34,597 nt of DNA from Pseudomonadota bacterium (lineage in GTDB: Bacteria; Pseudomonadota; Gammaproteobacteria; Acidiferrobacterales; Acidiferrobacteraceae), in contig JAJYRD010000011.1 of assembly GCA_021794275.1 (NCBI GenBank), positions 1 through 34,597 of the forward strand, in the 5' to 3' direction. The first letter of the stretch is position 1; the number at the start of each line of letters is the position of its first letter. This document shows positions 25,650-33,506 of the stretch, in pieces. Made by a program: the position numbers and the translations under genes. The notes beneath the pieces are model-generated. The model was given only the letters and a program-made list of their open reading frames with translations. It did not search any database and was not told the origin of the DNA.

Positions 25650-26515
25650 CGGCAGCCCGTCTCAAGGCCGCGGACCGTTTGGGCATCGCGCTCTTCCTGG
25701 CGGGGCTTTTGCATCTCGTACTCATCCTGGGCGTGCGCTTTAATGTCCCTCATGGAGCCCACGGACGCGCCCTCGATGTAACGCTCGTCCAGACCGCAAG
25801 CCACGTAAGACCCCGCGCCGCGCGTCGGCTCGCGCAGGTCAACGTCCTAGGTGGCGGCGGGGTACATAAGAAACGCGCCGCCCATACGCCCTTCGTCGCC
25901 ACGCAAAGAAACGGTGGTACGCCTCGACCCACGCCCCAGAGGCGCGCACGGAAATCCGCCGTCGATCACCTGCGGCTTTTGCGCGTGCGACAAGGCCCCC
26001 TCAGGCTCACATTCGCGAAGCCCGCGTGGCAGCTGCACGCGGCGATCGCCGAAGAGTTCGGTATCGCCAAACAACTGGCCGGCGAGGAGGCCCGCCTGAA
26101 GGCCGAGATCCGCCGGGATTCGCGCGCCGGACGCGTCGCAGGCGCGGGTCGTGGTGGGATCACGGCGCGGCGTTTCGCCTATGCGAGCTACATCACGCGC
26201 TGGGTCCGGCGGATGGAGCGTGTCGGAAGCCAGCAGTATCGTCGCCTGTTCGGGGCACGCGGCCTCACAGGCTCGCTCGTGTTGGAAGTCGAAATTCTGA
26301 GAAACGGCGAGTTAAAGAGCGTGAAGATCGTACGCCCATCGCCCTATTCGGCACTCAATCACGCCGCCCTCGCCATGGTGCGCGGGGCCGCCCCGTTCGC
26401 GCCCCTCCCATCAGTGCGGGGATCCGAGCTCGCGGTCTTGCCCATTATCGAGACATGGCGTTTTCGCAGCGGCCATATGATCGGGGGATCACCCTCGACA
26501 AACGCGGCTCCCTGA
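25646..26515 (+). CDS. TonB-like energy transducer
   Basis: A 289-residue protein with the TonB layout. A single N-terminal membrane anchor at about residues 11-33 is followed by a long Arg/Pro-rich and helical periplasmic linker (about 35-175) and a C-terminal TonB-type domain (about 185-275). The latter shows YITRWVRRMERVG, the strand LTGSLVLEVEILRNGELKSVKIV, and LNHAALAMVRGAAPFAPLP, which match the TonB C-terminal box. It would transmit ExbB/ExbD energy to an outer-membrane receptor; no exbBD or receptor is nearby. The Pseudomonas synteny block has a tonB-like gene at this place too. Its ATG overlaps the gshB stop by 4 bases; no separate ribosome-binding site is seen. Confidence 0.85.
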   Translation: MTAARLKAADRLGIALFLAGLLHLVLILGVRFNVPHGAHGRALDVTLVQTASHVRPRAARRLAQVNVLGGGGVHKKRAAHTPFVATQRNGGTPRPTPQRRARKSAVDHLRLLRVRQGPLRLTFAKPAWQLHAAIAEEFGIAKQLAGEEARLKAEIRRDSRAGRVAGAGRGGITARRFAYASYITRWVRRMERVGSQQYRRLFGARGLTGSLVLEVEILRNGELKSVKIVRPSPYSALNHAALAMVRGAAPFAPLPSVRGSELAVLPIIETWRFRSGHMIGGSPSTNAAP

Positions 26516-26700
26516 TCCCAGCTTCCCTTGAAACACCCGCGGCCATGCCGGATACTAGGCACGTCGCACACACTGCGTTTCGGTGCGGGGATCTCGACAG
26601 ACGGCCATTTCAAAGACCGTTCCGTCCGGAGACGCGACGCTCGCCGGGCTGCCGCCTTGGGCGAGCCCGCCACCCACCACTTCGCCGCGAGGGCCACTGG
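26516..26700 (+). other. gap before algH with a 7-bp hairpin
   Basis: The 185 bases between the tonB-like gene and algH hold a perfect 7-bp stem (arms 26639-26645 and 26660-26666, 14-base loop) with no T run after it. No clear promoter was found, though this is the largest break in the series and a likely place for one. The algH frame is open across it but shows no start signal or family similarity there. Confidence 0.4.
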
Positions 26701-27264
26701 ATGAATACGACCACACCGCTCGCCAATCAATTCCTGATCGCCATGCCGGGCCTTGGTGATCCGAACTTCTTCCGCACGGTAACCTTGGTCTGCGAACACA
26801 GCGCCGAGGGGGCGATGGGTATCATCATCAACCGGCCGGTCGACCTCACGCTCGGCGACGTATTCCGGCAACTCGATATAGAGGGCCCCGCGGGGCTTGC
26901 GACAAGCCAGGTCGTCTACCTGGGGGGGCCCATACAAAACAATCGCGGCTTCGTGCTCCATGAACCGCTTGGGGCCTTTGAATCGACCCTGGCCGTCAGC
27001 GAGACGCTCGGCGTATCGACCTCACGCGACATCCTCACCGCCATTGCCCACGACAGCGGACCCGAGCATTTCCTGCTCGCACTCGGTTACGCGGGCTGGG
27101 GTCCGGGGCAGCTCGAAAAGGAGATCGCCGACAACGCTTGGCTCAGCGTCCCGGCGAGTTCGGAGATCCTCTTCAAGACGCCCGTGGAGGCGCGTTGGTC
27201 GGCAGCCGCCCATCTGCTTGGCGTCGATATGGTGCAACTGTGCGGGGACGCGGGCCACGCGTGA
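26701..27264 (+). CDS. algH: AlgH/YqgE family protein
   Basis: A 187-residue protein of the UPF0301 (AlgH/YqgE) family. The start LANQFLIAMPGLGDPNFFRTV, the line EGAMGIIINRP, then VYLGGPIQNNRGFVLH and LLALGYAGWGPGQLEKEI are the family hallmarks. In Pseudomonas AlgH was linked to alginate regulation, yet a direct biochemical role remains unclear. The ATG at 26701 gives exactly the family N-terminus and has GAGG a few bases upstream. The stop is joined to ruvX by a GTGA overlap, the same neighbour as in most gammaproteobacteria. The conserved pairing with ruvX suggests a shared housekeeping task. Confidence 0.95.
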   Translation: MNTTTPLANQFLIAMPGLGDPNFFRTVTLVCEHSAEGAMGIIINRPVDLTLGDVFRQLDIEGPAGLATSQVVYLGGPIQNNRGFVLHEPLGAFESTLAVSETLGVSTSRDILTAIAHDSGPEHFLLALGYAGWGPGQLEKEIADNAWLSVPASSEILFKTPVEARWSAAAHLLGVDMVQLCGDAGHA

Positions 27265-27725
27265 GCGCACAGACCTTCCTCGGCTTCGACTACGGCACAA
27301 AAAGCATCGGGGTCGCCGTCGGCCGCCTTCCAACCGGGCGCGCGGAGGGGGCGGGGTGCGTCGCGGGCCTGAAGAGCGGGCCTGATTGGGACGCCATCGC
27401 GCGGCTCGTAAATCTCTGGCAACCCGAGGGACTGGTCGTGGGCCTGCCCCGCAACATGGACGGCACGGACAATGCCATGACCGCGTTGAGCCTGCGCTTC
27501 GGGCGACGCTTGGACGGCCGCCATCATCTGCCGGTATACTGGGTCGATGAACGGCTGACCACGGTCTCGGTGCGCGAACACGTCAAGGATACCGGCGCAC
27601 GCAAGACCCGGCGCAAGGCCATGCTCGACACGTTGGCCGCCGTTGCCATACTGCAGGCGTTCTTCGATGAGCCGCGCTTCAGGGCGCGCTCGCATGAACT
27701 CGGCAAAGGAATAGGGCACCCGTGA
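27261..27725 (+). CDS. ruvX: RuvX/YqgF Holliday junction resolvase-like nuclease
   Basis: A 154-residue RNase H-fold protein. The first acidic motif lies in FLGFDYGTKSIGVAVG (Asp10), then GLPRNMDGTDN, the second motif VDERLTTV, and a late LDTLAAVAILQAFF with the final acidic site. The family is proposed to resolve Holliday junctions and to act in 16S rRNA 5'-end maturation in E. coli (YqgF). Start is GTG at 27261, overlapping the algH stop by 4 bases (GTGA); the longer frame would run through algH out of frame. It is joined the same way to pyrR downstream. Length and residues appear intact. Confidence 0.94.
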   Translation: MSAQTFLGFDYGTKSIGVAVGRLPTGRAEGAGCVAGLKSGPDWDAIARLVNLWQPEGLVVGLPRNMDGTDNAMTALSLRFGRRLDGRHHLPVYWVDERLTTVSVREHVKDTGARKTRRKAMLDTLAAVAILQAFFDEPRFRARSHELGKGIGHP

Positions 27726-28210
27726 TCGACGTGGAAGGAGCACTTGCGCGCATGGCCGATGGCGCCCAGACCTTCATGGAGCGCCGTCCGGTCTTGATCG
27801 GAATCCACACGGGCGGCGTATGGGTGGCAGAACGCCTCCATGAGCGACTCGACCTTGAAGAGCCGCTCGGAACGCTCGATATCTCGTTTTACCGGGACGA
27901 TTTCAGCCAAATCGGCATACACCCGCAGGTCAAGACCTCACATCTTCCGATCTCTCTGGATGGCCGTCACATCATCCTCGTGGACGACGTCCTGCACACG
28001 GGGCGGACGATACGAGCGGCGATGAATGAGATCTTTGATTTCGCGCGCCCGGCATCGATCGCGCTCGCGGTACTGATCGTACGGGATGGGCGCGAGCTGC
28101 CGGTGCAACCCGATATCATAGGCGCGACAGTGGCGCTCAAACCGCGACAACACATCAAACTAACTGGCCCCAATCCTCTCGGCATCAAGATACTGGAGAA
28201 GACCGAGTGA
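27722..28210 (+). CDS. pyrR: PyrR-type regulator/uracil phosphoribosyltransferase
   Basis: A 162-residue type I phosphoribosyltransferase-fold protein. The PRPP-binding loop [18 protein letters not shown] covers residues 83-100, preceded by the [14 protein letters not shown] segment and the YRDDF stretch typical of PyrR. In Bacillus PyrR binds pyr leader RNA and also has weak uracil phosphoribosyltransferase activity. In gammaproteobacteria with this gene order its regulatory target is unclear, and I see no attenuator hairpin or leader ahead of pyrB because the genes overlap by 4 bases. GTG start at 27722, coupled to ruvX (GTGA). Enzyme or regulator role cannot be told apart from sequence. 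Confidence 0.93.
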   Translation: MIDVEGALARMADGAQTFMERRPVLIGIHTGGVWVAERLHERLDLEEPLGTLDISFYRDDFSQIGIHPQVKTSHLPISLDGRHIILVDDVLHTGRTIRAAMNEIFDFARPASIALAVLIVRDGRELPVQPDIIGATVALKPRQHIKLTGPNPLGIKILEKTE

Positions 28211-29178
28211 CCTCCGCGCGACCCGGTAATGGGCATAGGCTCAGACACTTCCTCACGACCGACGACCTGAGCGGCCGGGCGATGATCGAAATACTCGATA
28301 CGGCCGAATCGTTCATAAGTGTAGGCGAGCGCGAGATCAAGAAAGTCCCGCTTTTGCGCGGCAAGACCATCGTCAACCTGTTCTTTGAGGCCAGCACGCG
28401 TACGCGCACGACGTTCGAGATCGCAGGCAAACGCCTTTCGGCCGACATCATCAACATCAATACGAGTGTGTCGGCGACTCAGAAAGGCGAAAGCCTGCTT
28501 GATACGGTCCGCAATCTTGAGGCCATGCACACGGATCTTTTCGTGATTCGCCACCCGGCAAGCGGCGCAGCGGACCTCGTCGCCCGGTCGGTACCGAGCC
28601 ACGTGCATGTCGTCAACGCGGGGGATGGGCGCCATGCGCACCCCACCCAGGGCCTGCTCGACATGTTCACGATCCGCCGCTACAAGGGGGATTTCCGGCG
28701 CCTTACGGTGGCGATCGTAGGCGATGTGCTGCACTCGCGCGTCGCCCGCTCCCAAATACACGCCCTGACGGCCTTAGGCGCGAAAGAGGTACGTGTGGTC
28801 GCCCCCCGGTCGCTCCTGCCGGCTGCGGTCGAAACCCTGGGCGTCACGGCTTACACGGACATGGCCCAGGGCCTCAAAGACGCGGATGTCATCATCATGT
28901 TGCGGCTTCAGTTCGAGCGCATGAGCGGGGCGCTGATCCCGAGCGCACGCGAATACTTCGACCTCTACGGGCTCACGCGCGAGCGCCTGACGCTGGCGCA
29001 CCCGGACGCCATCGTGATGCACCCCGGGCCCATGAATCGCGGGCTCGAGATCGCGTCGGAGGTGGCCGATGGTCCACAGTCGGTCATCCTCCCGCAAGTC
29101 ACAAACGGCATCGCGGTGCGCATGGCCATACTCGCGCGCCTGGCGGGCGCCTCCGCCTTGGAGAGTAAAACACCGTGA
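28207..29178 (+). CDS. pyrB: aspartate carbamoyltransferase catalytic subunit
   Basis: A 323-residue enzyme joining carbamoyl phosphate and aspartate, the committed step of pyrimidine synthesis. The carbamoyl-phosphate motif STRTRTTF lies at residues 63-70 after NLFFEA; the loop with Lys in [12 protein letters not shown] (the 80s loop) and HPTQGLLD, then MHPGPMNRG near the C-terminus, are intact. No pyrI regulatory subunit gene follows; instead pyrC' does, which is the Pseudomonas-type class A arrangement in which PyrB and an inactive DHOase-like PyrC' form a large ATCase complex. GTG start at 28207, GTGA overlap with pyrR, and GTGA overlap with pyrC' downstream. Confidence 0.96.
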   Translation: MTSARPGNGHRLRHFLTTDDLSGRAMIEILDTAESFISVGEREIKKVPLLRGKTIVNLFFEASTRTRTTFEIAGKRLSADIININTSVSATQKGESLLDTVRNLEAMHTDLFVIRHPASGAADLVARSVPSHVHVVNAGDGRHAHPTQGLLDMFTIRRYKGDFRRLTVAIVGDVLHSRVARSQIHALTALGAKEVRVVAPRSLLPAAVETLGVTAYTDMAQGLKDADVIIMLRLQFERMSGALIPSAREYFDLYGLTRERLTLAHPDAIVMHPGPMNRGLEIASEVADGPQSVILPQVTNGIAVRMAILARLAGASALESKTP

Positions 29179-30458
29179 ATATAGCCATACTTGGTGGACG
29201 CGTGATCGATCCTGCGCAAAACCTCGACGCGGTGTGTTCGGTATTTGTACAAAACGGGGTGATCGCAGGATTCGGCGACCCACCCTCCGGCTTCGAGACA
29301 GACCGCACGATAGAGGCGCATGGGCTCGTCGTTTGCCCGGGGCTCATCGACCTGCGGGCGCGCTTGCGTGAACCGGGCCTCGAGCACAAAGGCACAATCG
29401 AGAGTGAGGCGCGCGCAGCGCTCGCCGGGGGGATCACGCGCGCATGCTGCCCGCCGGACACGGATCCCGTCATCGACACCCCGGTCACCGCCCAATGGCT
29501 GATCGACCGGGCCCGGCAATTTGGAGGCGCCGAGATCCTGCCGATCGGCGCCCTGACCCGCGGCTTGAACGGGACCCATCTCGCCGACATGCATGCGCTT
29601 CGTAGGGCCGGCTGCGTGGGCGTCGGTAACGCCGCCCTGCCGATAAAAGATACCGGGGTCCTGCGCCACGCCCTGGAGTATGCCTCGGGGCTCGGGCTGC
29701 TCGTCTTCCTGACACCCGAGGATCCCTGGCTTTCGGGGGCAGGCGTCGTGCACGAGGGCCGGGTGTCGACCCGTCTCGGGCTTGCCGGCATACCGGAAAG
29801 CGCCGAGACCATAGAGATCTCGCGGACCCTCATGCTGATCGAGGAGACCGGGGCGCGCGCGCATTTTTGCGGGATATCGACGGCGCGGGGTGTAGCGCTC
29901 ATCGCGGAGGCGAAAAGGCGAGGGCTTGCCGTGAGCGCCGATACACCCGTCCACCAGCTGTACTTCACGGAAGACGACGTTGGCATCTTCGACACCAATT
30001 ATCGCCTGCGACCGCCGGCGCGCACGGCCGCCGACCGCGACGCCCTCCGCGAGGCCGTGGCCGAAGGCGTGATCGACGCGCTCTGCTCAGACCACCTCCC
30101 GCACGAGGTAGACGCCAAGGAGCGGCCCTTCAGCGACGCGGAGCCCGGCATCGCCGGCCTCGAAACGCTCCTGCCTCTGACCTTGCGTCTCGCGGAGTTA
30201 AGCGTACTCACCCTCAAGGACGCCGTCGCTGCGGTCACCTCCCGCCCGGCAACACTCCTTGGGCTCGCAGCGGGCACGCTTGCCACCGGTCGGGCCGCCG
30301 ACATCTGCATTTACGATCCAGAGGCCGAGTGGACGCCGACTGCAGACTCGGTCCGGACCCGTGGCTGCAATAGCCCCTTCTACGGAACCCCGATGCGCGG
30401 CCAGGTCGTGGCGACGATCCAGGGCGGCCGCATCGCCTACGAGCGATCCAAGCCCTGA
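29175..30458 (+). CDS. pyrC': inactive dihydroorotase-like ATCase subunit PyrC'
   Basis: A 427-residue amidohydrolase-fold protein of the dihydroorotase family. The metal-binding HxH after PGLIDL is replaced: residues 60-68 read LRARLREPG, with Arg61 and Arg63 where His are expected. Two further metal ligands are lost: Thr180 in FLTPED (normally a His before the acidic pair) and Gly233 in HFCGIST (normally His). Only the late SDHLPHE with Asp306 is kept. It should therefore not hydrolyse dihydroorotate. In Pseudomonas such a pyrC' product is needed to assemble active ATCase with PyrB, and the GTGA overlap with pyrB argues for the same role. An active pyrC must lie elsewhere. The scaffold role is inference from the family. 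Confidence 0.9.
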   Translation: MNIAILGGRVIDPAQNLDAVCSVFVQNGVIAGFGDPPSGFETDRTIEAHGLVVCPGLIDLRARLREPGLEHKGTIESEARAALAGGITRACCPPDTDPVIDTPVTAQWLIDRARQFGGAEILPIGALTRGLNGTHLADMHALRRAGCVGVGNAALPIKDTGVLRHALEYASGLGLLVFLTPEDPWLSGAGVVHEGRVSTRLGLAGIPESAETIEISRTLMLIEETGARAHFCGISTARGVALIAEAKRRGLAVSADTPVHQLYFTEDDVGIFDTNYRLRPPARTAADRDALREAVAEGVIDALCSDHLPHEVDAKERPFSDAEPGIAGLETLLPLTLRLAELSVLTLKDAVAAVTSRPATLLGLAAGTLATGRAADICIYDPEAEWTPTADSVRTRGCNSPFYGTPMRGQVVATIQGGRIAYERSKP

Positions 30459-30601
30459 TAGCCCGGCCGGGCCCATGGCTGCGTATTCGCGAAAACCTAT
30501 GGACGCCACGGCTCACGACCTCCGATAAAGATGCAGGAGCCCTGACTCGTTCCGCGTTGTCGTTATCGACTAGACTATTCGGGTTCCAAGGGAGACGCTG
30601 C
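30459..30601 (+). other. gap between pyrC' and the restriction-modification genes
   Basis: These 143 bases mark the switch from core to accessory genes. They contain a GCCCGGCCGGGC palindrome just after the pyrC' stop and a TTCGCGAA palindrome near 30486. A TAGACT box at 30571-30576 could be a -10 for the methyltransferase but has no fitting -35. No T-run terminator and no controller-protein gene are visible. Confidence 0.35.
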
Positions 30602-32116
30602 ATGAGTAACGGCCTGGTTCGGAGTTCCGCGGACCGCCTAGGCGCGACGATCGACGCGCGGCGCGCCGAAGCGGCGTCCCGCCTCGACCCTCGCGAACGG
30701 TCACGCCTCGGACAATTCATGACTCCGACCGCGATCGCGGACTTCATGGCGGCGCTTTTCACCCACTGGCCGCGGCGCACCGTACTCCTCGATCCCGGCG
30801 CCGGCATTGGATCGCTGACCGAGGCCTTTGCCGAGGAGTTCCGGAAGCGGGCCCCCCGCGGAGCGACTCTCGAGGCGCACGCCTACGAGATCGACCCGAT
30901 CTTGCTGGCCTACCTGCGCCGGCACATGAGCGACTTAGCCACGCCCGTCATCGGCCAAGGTCTCGGTTTCGAGGGCTTTGTGCACGACCGGGACTTCGTG
31001 GCCGAGGCGCCCTTTCTAAGCGGCATGAGCGCACCGCGCTTCACCCACGCCATCCTCAATCCGCCCTACAAGAAAATCGCGACGACATCCGCGCATCGCC
31101 GCTTGGCGCGCGCCGCAGGCCTCGAGACCGTCAACCTCTACAGCGCCTTTCTTGGACTCACCATCGCGCTCATGGCCGAAGGTGGCGAGGTAGTGGCGAT
31201 CGTCCCGCGCAGCTTTTGCAATGGCGTCTATTTCGAGCCGTTCCGCCGCTATCTTTCGGAGCGGGCGGCCATACGCCATATCCATGTCTTCGATAGTCGC
31301 ACGAGCGCCTTTCGCGATGATGCCGTATTGCAAGAAAACATCATCCTGCGCCTCGTGCGCGGCGCACGCCCCGGGCCCGTGACCCTGTCCTTTTCCCGGG
31401 ACGCAAGCCTCCACGATCTCGTGACCCGCGAGGTGCCATTCACTGAGGTCGTCCACCCCGACGATGCCCGAGCGTTCATCCGCATCCCGCCAGGGGCTCC
31501 GGAAGTTCCCGGAACCGAGGCGTTCCAGCACACACTTGCGGAATTGGGTCTTACAGTCTCGACAGGACCGGTCGTGGATTTTCGCGTGCGCGCACACACC
31601 CTGCCAAACCCAATGGAGGGTGCGGCCCCGCTCCTCTACGCCCACCACTTCCGGGACGGTCATCTCGTATGGCCAGTCACCCACAAGAAGCCGAACGCCT
31701 TGGCGCTGACTCCAGAAACACGTAAAGCGCTTCTGCCGTGCGGCTTCTATACGCTGACCCGACGCTTTTCCTCAAAAGAGGAGCGGCGGCGCCTCGTGGC
31801 CTTCGTCGTCGACCCGACAGAGCTGCCTCACCCCCTATATGGATTCGAGAATCACCTAAACGTCTTCCATGCGGACAAGGCGGGTCTACCCGAAGACCTG
31901 GCCCGCGGGCTCGCCGTCTACCTGAACTCAAGCGTCGCCGACCGGGCCTTTCGGGCCTTCAGCGGCCACACCCAGGTCAACGCCGGCGACCTGCGGGCCT
32001 TGCGCTACCCCGACCGCGCAACGCTCGCAGCCTACGGGCGGTGGGTCAGGGGCTCCAAGCTTCCCTTGACCCAAGAGGCCATAGACGCGCTCGTGGAGCG
32101 ACCCCGTGGTCGATGA
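30602..32116 (+). CDS. PstI/BsuBI-like adenine-N6 DNA methyltransferase
   Basis: A 504-residue type II DNA methyltransferase, close in length to M.PstI (507). The SAM-binding motif I is DPGAGIGSLTEAF (from residue 64) and the catalytic motif IV is NPPY at 153-156; the order I-IV followed by a C-terminal target-recognition part is that of gamma-class adenine methylases. QFMTPTAIADFMA near residue 38 is the typical pre-motif X. It would methylate adenine in the site cut by the partner nuclease and so protect the host. ATG 30602 follows GGGAG; a GTG/TTG-type start 45 bases upstream would precede that site. The stop lies 11 bases past the start of the endonuclease gene. The recognition site cannot be read from sequence; CTGCAG is the precedent. 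Confidence 0.93.
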   Translation: MSNGLVRSSADRLGATIDARRAEAASRLDPRERSRLGQFMTPTAIADFMAALFTHWPRRTVLLDPGAGIGSLTEAFAEEFRKRAPRGATLEAHAYEIDPILLAYLRRHMSDLATPVIGQGLGFEGFVHDRDFVAEAPFLSGMSAPRFTHAILNPPYKKIATTSAHRRLARAAGLETVNLYSAFLGLTIALMAEGGEVVAIVPRSFCNGVYFEPFRRYLSERAAIRHIHVFDSRTSAFRDDAVLQENIILRLVRGARPGPVTLSFSRDASLHDLVTREVPFTEVVHPDDARAFIRIPPGAPEVPGTEAFQHTLAELGLTVSTGPVVDFRVRAHTLPNPMEGAAPLLYAHHFRDGHLVWPVTHKKPNALALTPETRKALLPCGFYTLTRRFSSKEERRRLVAFVVDPTELPHPLYGFENHLNVFHADKAGLPEDLARGLAVYLNSSVADRAFRAFSGHTQVNAGDLRALRYPDRATLAAYGRWVRGSKLPLTQEAIDALVERPRGR

Positions 32117-33068
32117 GGCGCGCGCCGCCCGACACATTCAGGAGGCCCTTCGGGTGTTGGGCGATCTCGGCATGCCGCGGGCGCAGCGCAACGAGCGCTC
32201 AGCCCTGTGTCTCCTGGCCCTGCTGGACCTGACCCCCGACAAACCCTGGGCCGCCGCGACCGATCCCTTGATGGGTATTACGCCGATCATGGATTGGGCG
32301 CGCCGCCATTACGAGAAACCCTACGCGCCCAACACGCGTGAGACCTTCCGACGTCAGACGATGCATCAATTCGTCCAAGCGGGGATCGCCGCCTACAATC
32401 CCGACCAGCCCGACCGACCGGTGAATAGTCCCTATGCCGTCTATCAGATAGAGCCCGCATGCCTGGATACTCTGCGGACCATGGGAACGGACCTGTACGC
32501 CAACCAACTGGCCCATTTTCTCGCGATTCAAGGGACGCTCGCCGCCCGGCACGCAATGCCACGCTCACTGCGCATGGTCCCGTTACGCGCGACACCTGGG
32601 ACCGAGGTCTTACTGTCGCCCGGGAAACACAGCGCGCTTATAAAGGCACTCTGCGAAGAATTCGGCCCGCGGTTCGTTCCGGGCGGCGAGCTCGTCTACG
32701 CTGGCGACACGGGCAAAAAATGGGGGTACTGCAACGAGACTCTGCTGGCCACCCTCGGAGTGGCAGCGGGCGCCCATGGTAAAATGCCGGACGTCATGAT
32801 CTACGACCCGCAACGGCGCTGGCTGATCCTGGCCGAGGCGGTGACCTCGCACGGGCCCGTGGACGCCAAGCGCCGCCACGAGCTGGACGCCCTCTTTGGA
32901 GAGTCCGGGGCGGGCCTCGTATTCGTATCGGCCTTCCCGGATCGCCGAACCTTCAACAAGTACCAGGAAGCGATCTCATGGGAGTCGGAGGTCTGGATCG
33001 CCGATCACCCGAGTCACCTCATCCACTTTGATGGTACAAGGTTTCTCGGGCCCTATCCGCGGCCCTAG
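32106..33068 (+). CDS. BsuBI/PstI-family restriction endonuclease
   Basis: A 320-residue type II endonuclease, near R.PstI (326) in length. The family core is clear: a Pro-Asp at 228-229 in KMPDVMIYD, followed after about 14 residues by Glu244 in EAVTSHGPVD with Lys255 shortly after, which is the PD-(D/E)xK-type active site as modified in BsuBI/PstI enzymes. GDTGKKWGY near 201-208 and FVSAFPDRRTFNKY at 273-286 are further family segments. Start is GTG at 32106 with GGAG in the methylase end; the 11-base overlap couples its translation to the methylase, which favours protection first. There is no controller gene. The protein appears intact, so the system may be active. Confidence 0.93.
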   Translation: MVDEARAARHIQEALRVLGDLGMPRAQRNERSALCLLALLDLTPDKPWAAATDPLMGITPIMDWARRHYEKPYAPNTRETFRRQTMHQFVQAGIAAYNPDQPDRPVNSPYAVYQIEPACLDTLRTMGTDLYANQLAHFLAIQGTLAARHAMPRSLRMVPLRATPGTEVLLSPGKHSALIKALCEEFGPRFVPGGELVYAGDTGKKWGYCNETLLATLGVAAGAHGKMPDVMIYDPQRRWLILAEAVTSHGPVDAKRRHELDALFGESGAGLVFVSAFPDRRTFNKYQEAISWESEVWIADHPSHLIHFDGTRFLGPYPRP

Positions 33069-33128
33069 ATCCCGCCGACACCCTTCTCTGGATCTGGGCG
33101 GGCACACCCCGCGGTACAAGCCTCCAAG

Positions 33129-33167
33129 CCGTAGCGCAGTGTGGGGCACGGGAGGGTGGCGCTACGG
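33129..33167 (+). other. 9-bp hairpin downstream of the endonuclease gene
   Basis: Arms 33129-33137 and 33159-33167 pair perfectly (CCGTAGCGC and its complement) around a 21-base purine-rich loop, 60 bases after the endonuclease stop. No T run follows. It is the first of three stem-loops within about 110 bases. Confidence 0.55.
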
Positions 33168-33174
33168 ACGCAGT

Positions 33175-33210
33175 CTCGGGGAACGGGTGATCAGGCACCC
33201 GTTCCCCGAG
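33175..33210. other. perfect 15-bp hairpin
   Basis: Arms 33175-33189 and 33196-33210 are perfectly complementary with a 6-base loop. On the plus strand it is followed by GGATAAAAAA, not T residues, so it is not a standard plus-strand terminator, though its strength could still stabilise the 3' end of the restriction transcript or act with the next hairpin as a two-way stop. Confidence 0.65.
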
Positions 33211-33213
33211 GGG

Positions 33214-33240
33214 ATAAAAAAGCCCCACGTAAGGGGGCTT
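33214..33240 (-). terminator. Rho-independent terminator, minus strand
   Basis: On the minus strand a 7-bp stem (AAGCCCC/GGGGCTT, 33220-33226 and 33234-33240, 7-base loop) is followed by a T run that matches plus-strand A residues at 33216-33221. It lies 42 bases past the stop of the small membrane-protein gene at 33282 and supports minus-strand transcription of that pair. Confidence 0.8.
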
Positions 33241-33281
33241 CGTCAATGCGGACAGGGGCCGAGGCCTCGTTCCAATGGTCG

Positions 33282-33506
33282 TCATCCGTACGCTTTTCGT
33301 CTCCGCCCCAGGTCAAGATCCGCCTCCATGATGATATCCGCCTGGATATTCTGATTGACCCTTGATTGCACCCTACGAAATTGAGTCCTGGGCTCTTTCC
33401 TCGTGAAGACGCCAACTGCCAGATAAAAAGCGGCGATGAATGGCGCCATGAGTAAGAGCGCTGGCGCGCGTAAGATCATCGAATAAAATAGGATGTTGCT
33501 CATCAT
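33282..33506 (-). CDS. small membrane protein, unknown
   Basis: I do not recognise this 74-residue product. Residues about 5-33 form one long or two short hydrophobic segments (ILFYSMILRAPALLLMAPF, then AAFYLAVGVF), followed by a charged tail with VNQNIQADIIMEADLDLG. The start (ATG at 33506 or 33503) lacks a clear ribosome-binding site and lies inside the 3' part of the upstream membrane-protein gene, in another frame, with a 134-base overlap. A strong terminator follows 42 bases after the stop, which supports the gene being real. Base composition is visibly poorer in G+C than in the surrounding genes. It may be a separate gene or the displaced end of the upstream gene after a frameshift. Confidence 0.45.
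   Translation of the reverse strand: MMSNILFYSMILRAPALLLMAPFIAAFYLAVGVFTRKEPRTQFRRVQSRVNQNIQADIIMEADLDLGRRRKAYG

Noticed and set aside
30464..30475. GCCCGGCCGGGC palindrome after pyrC' as a terminator
   Set aside because: No loop can form with a useful stem and no T run follows.
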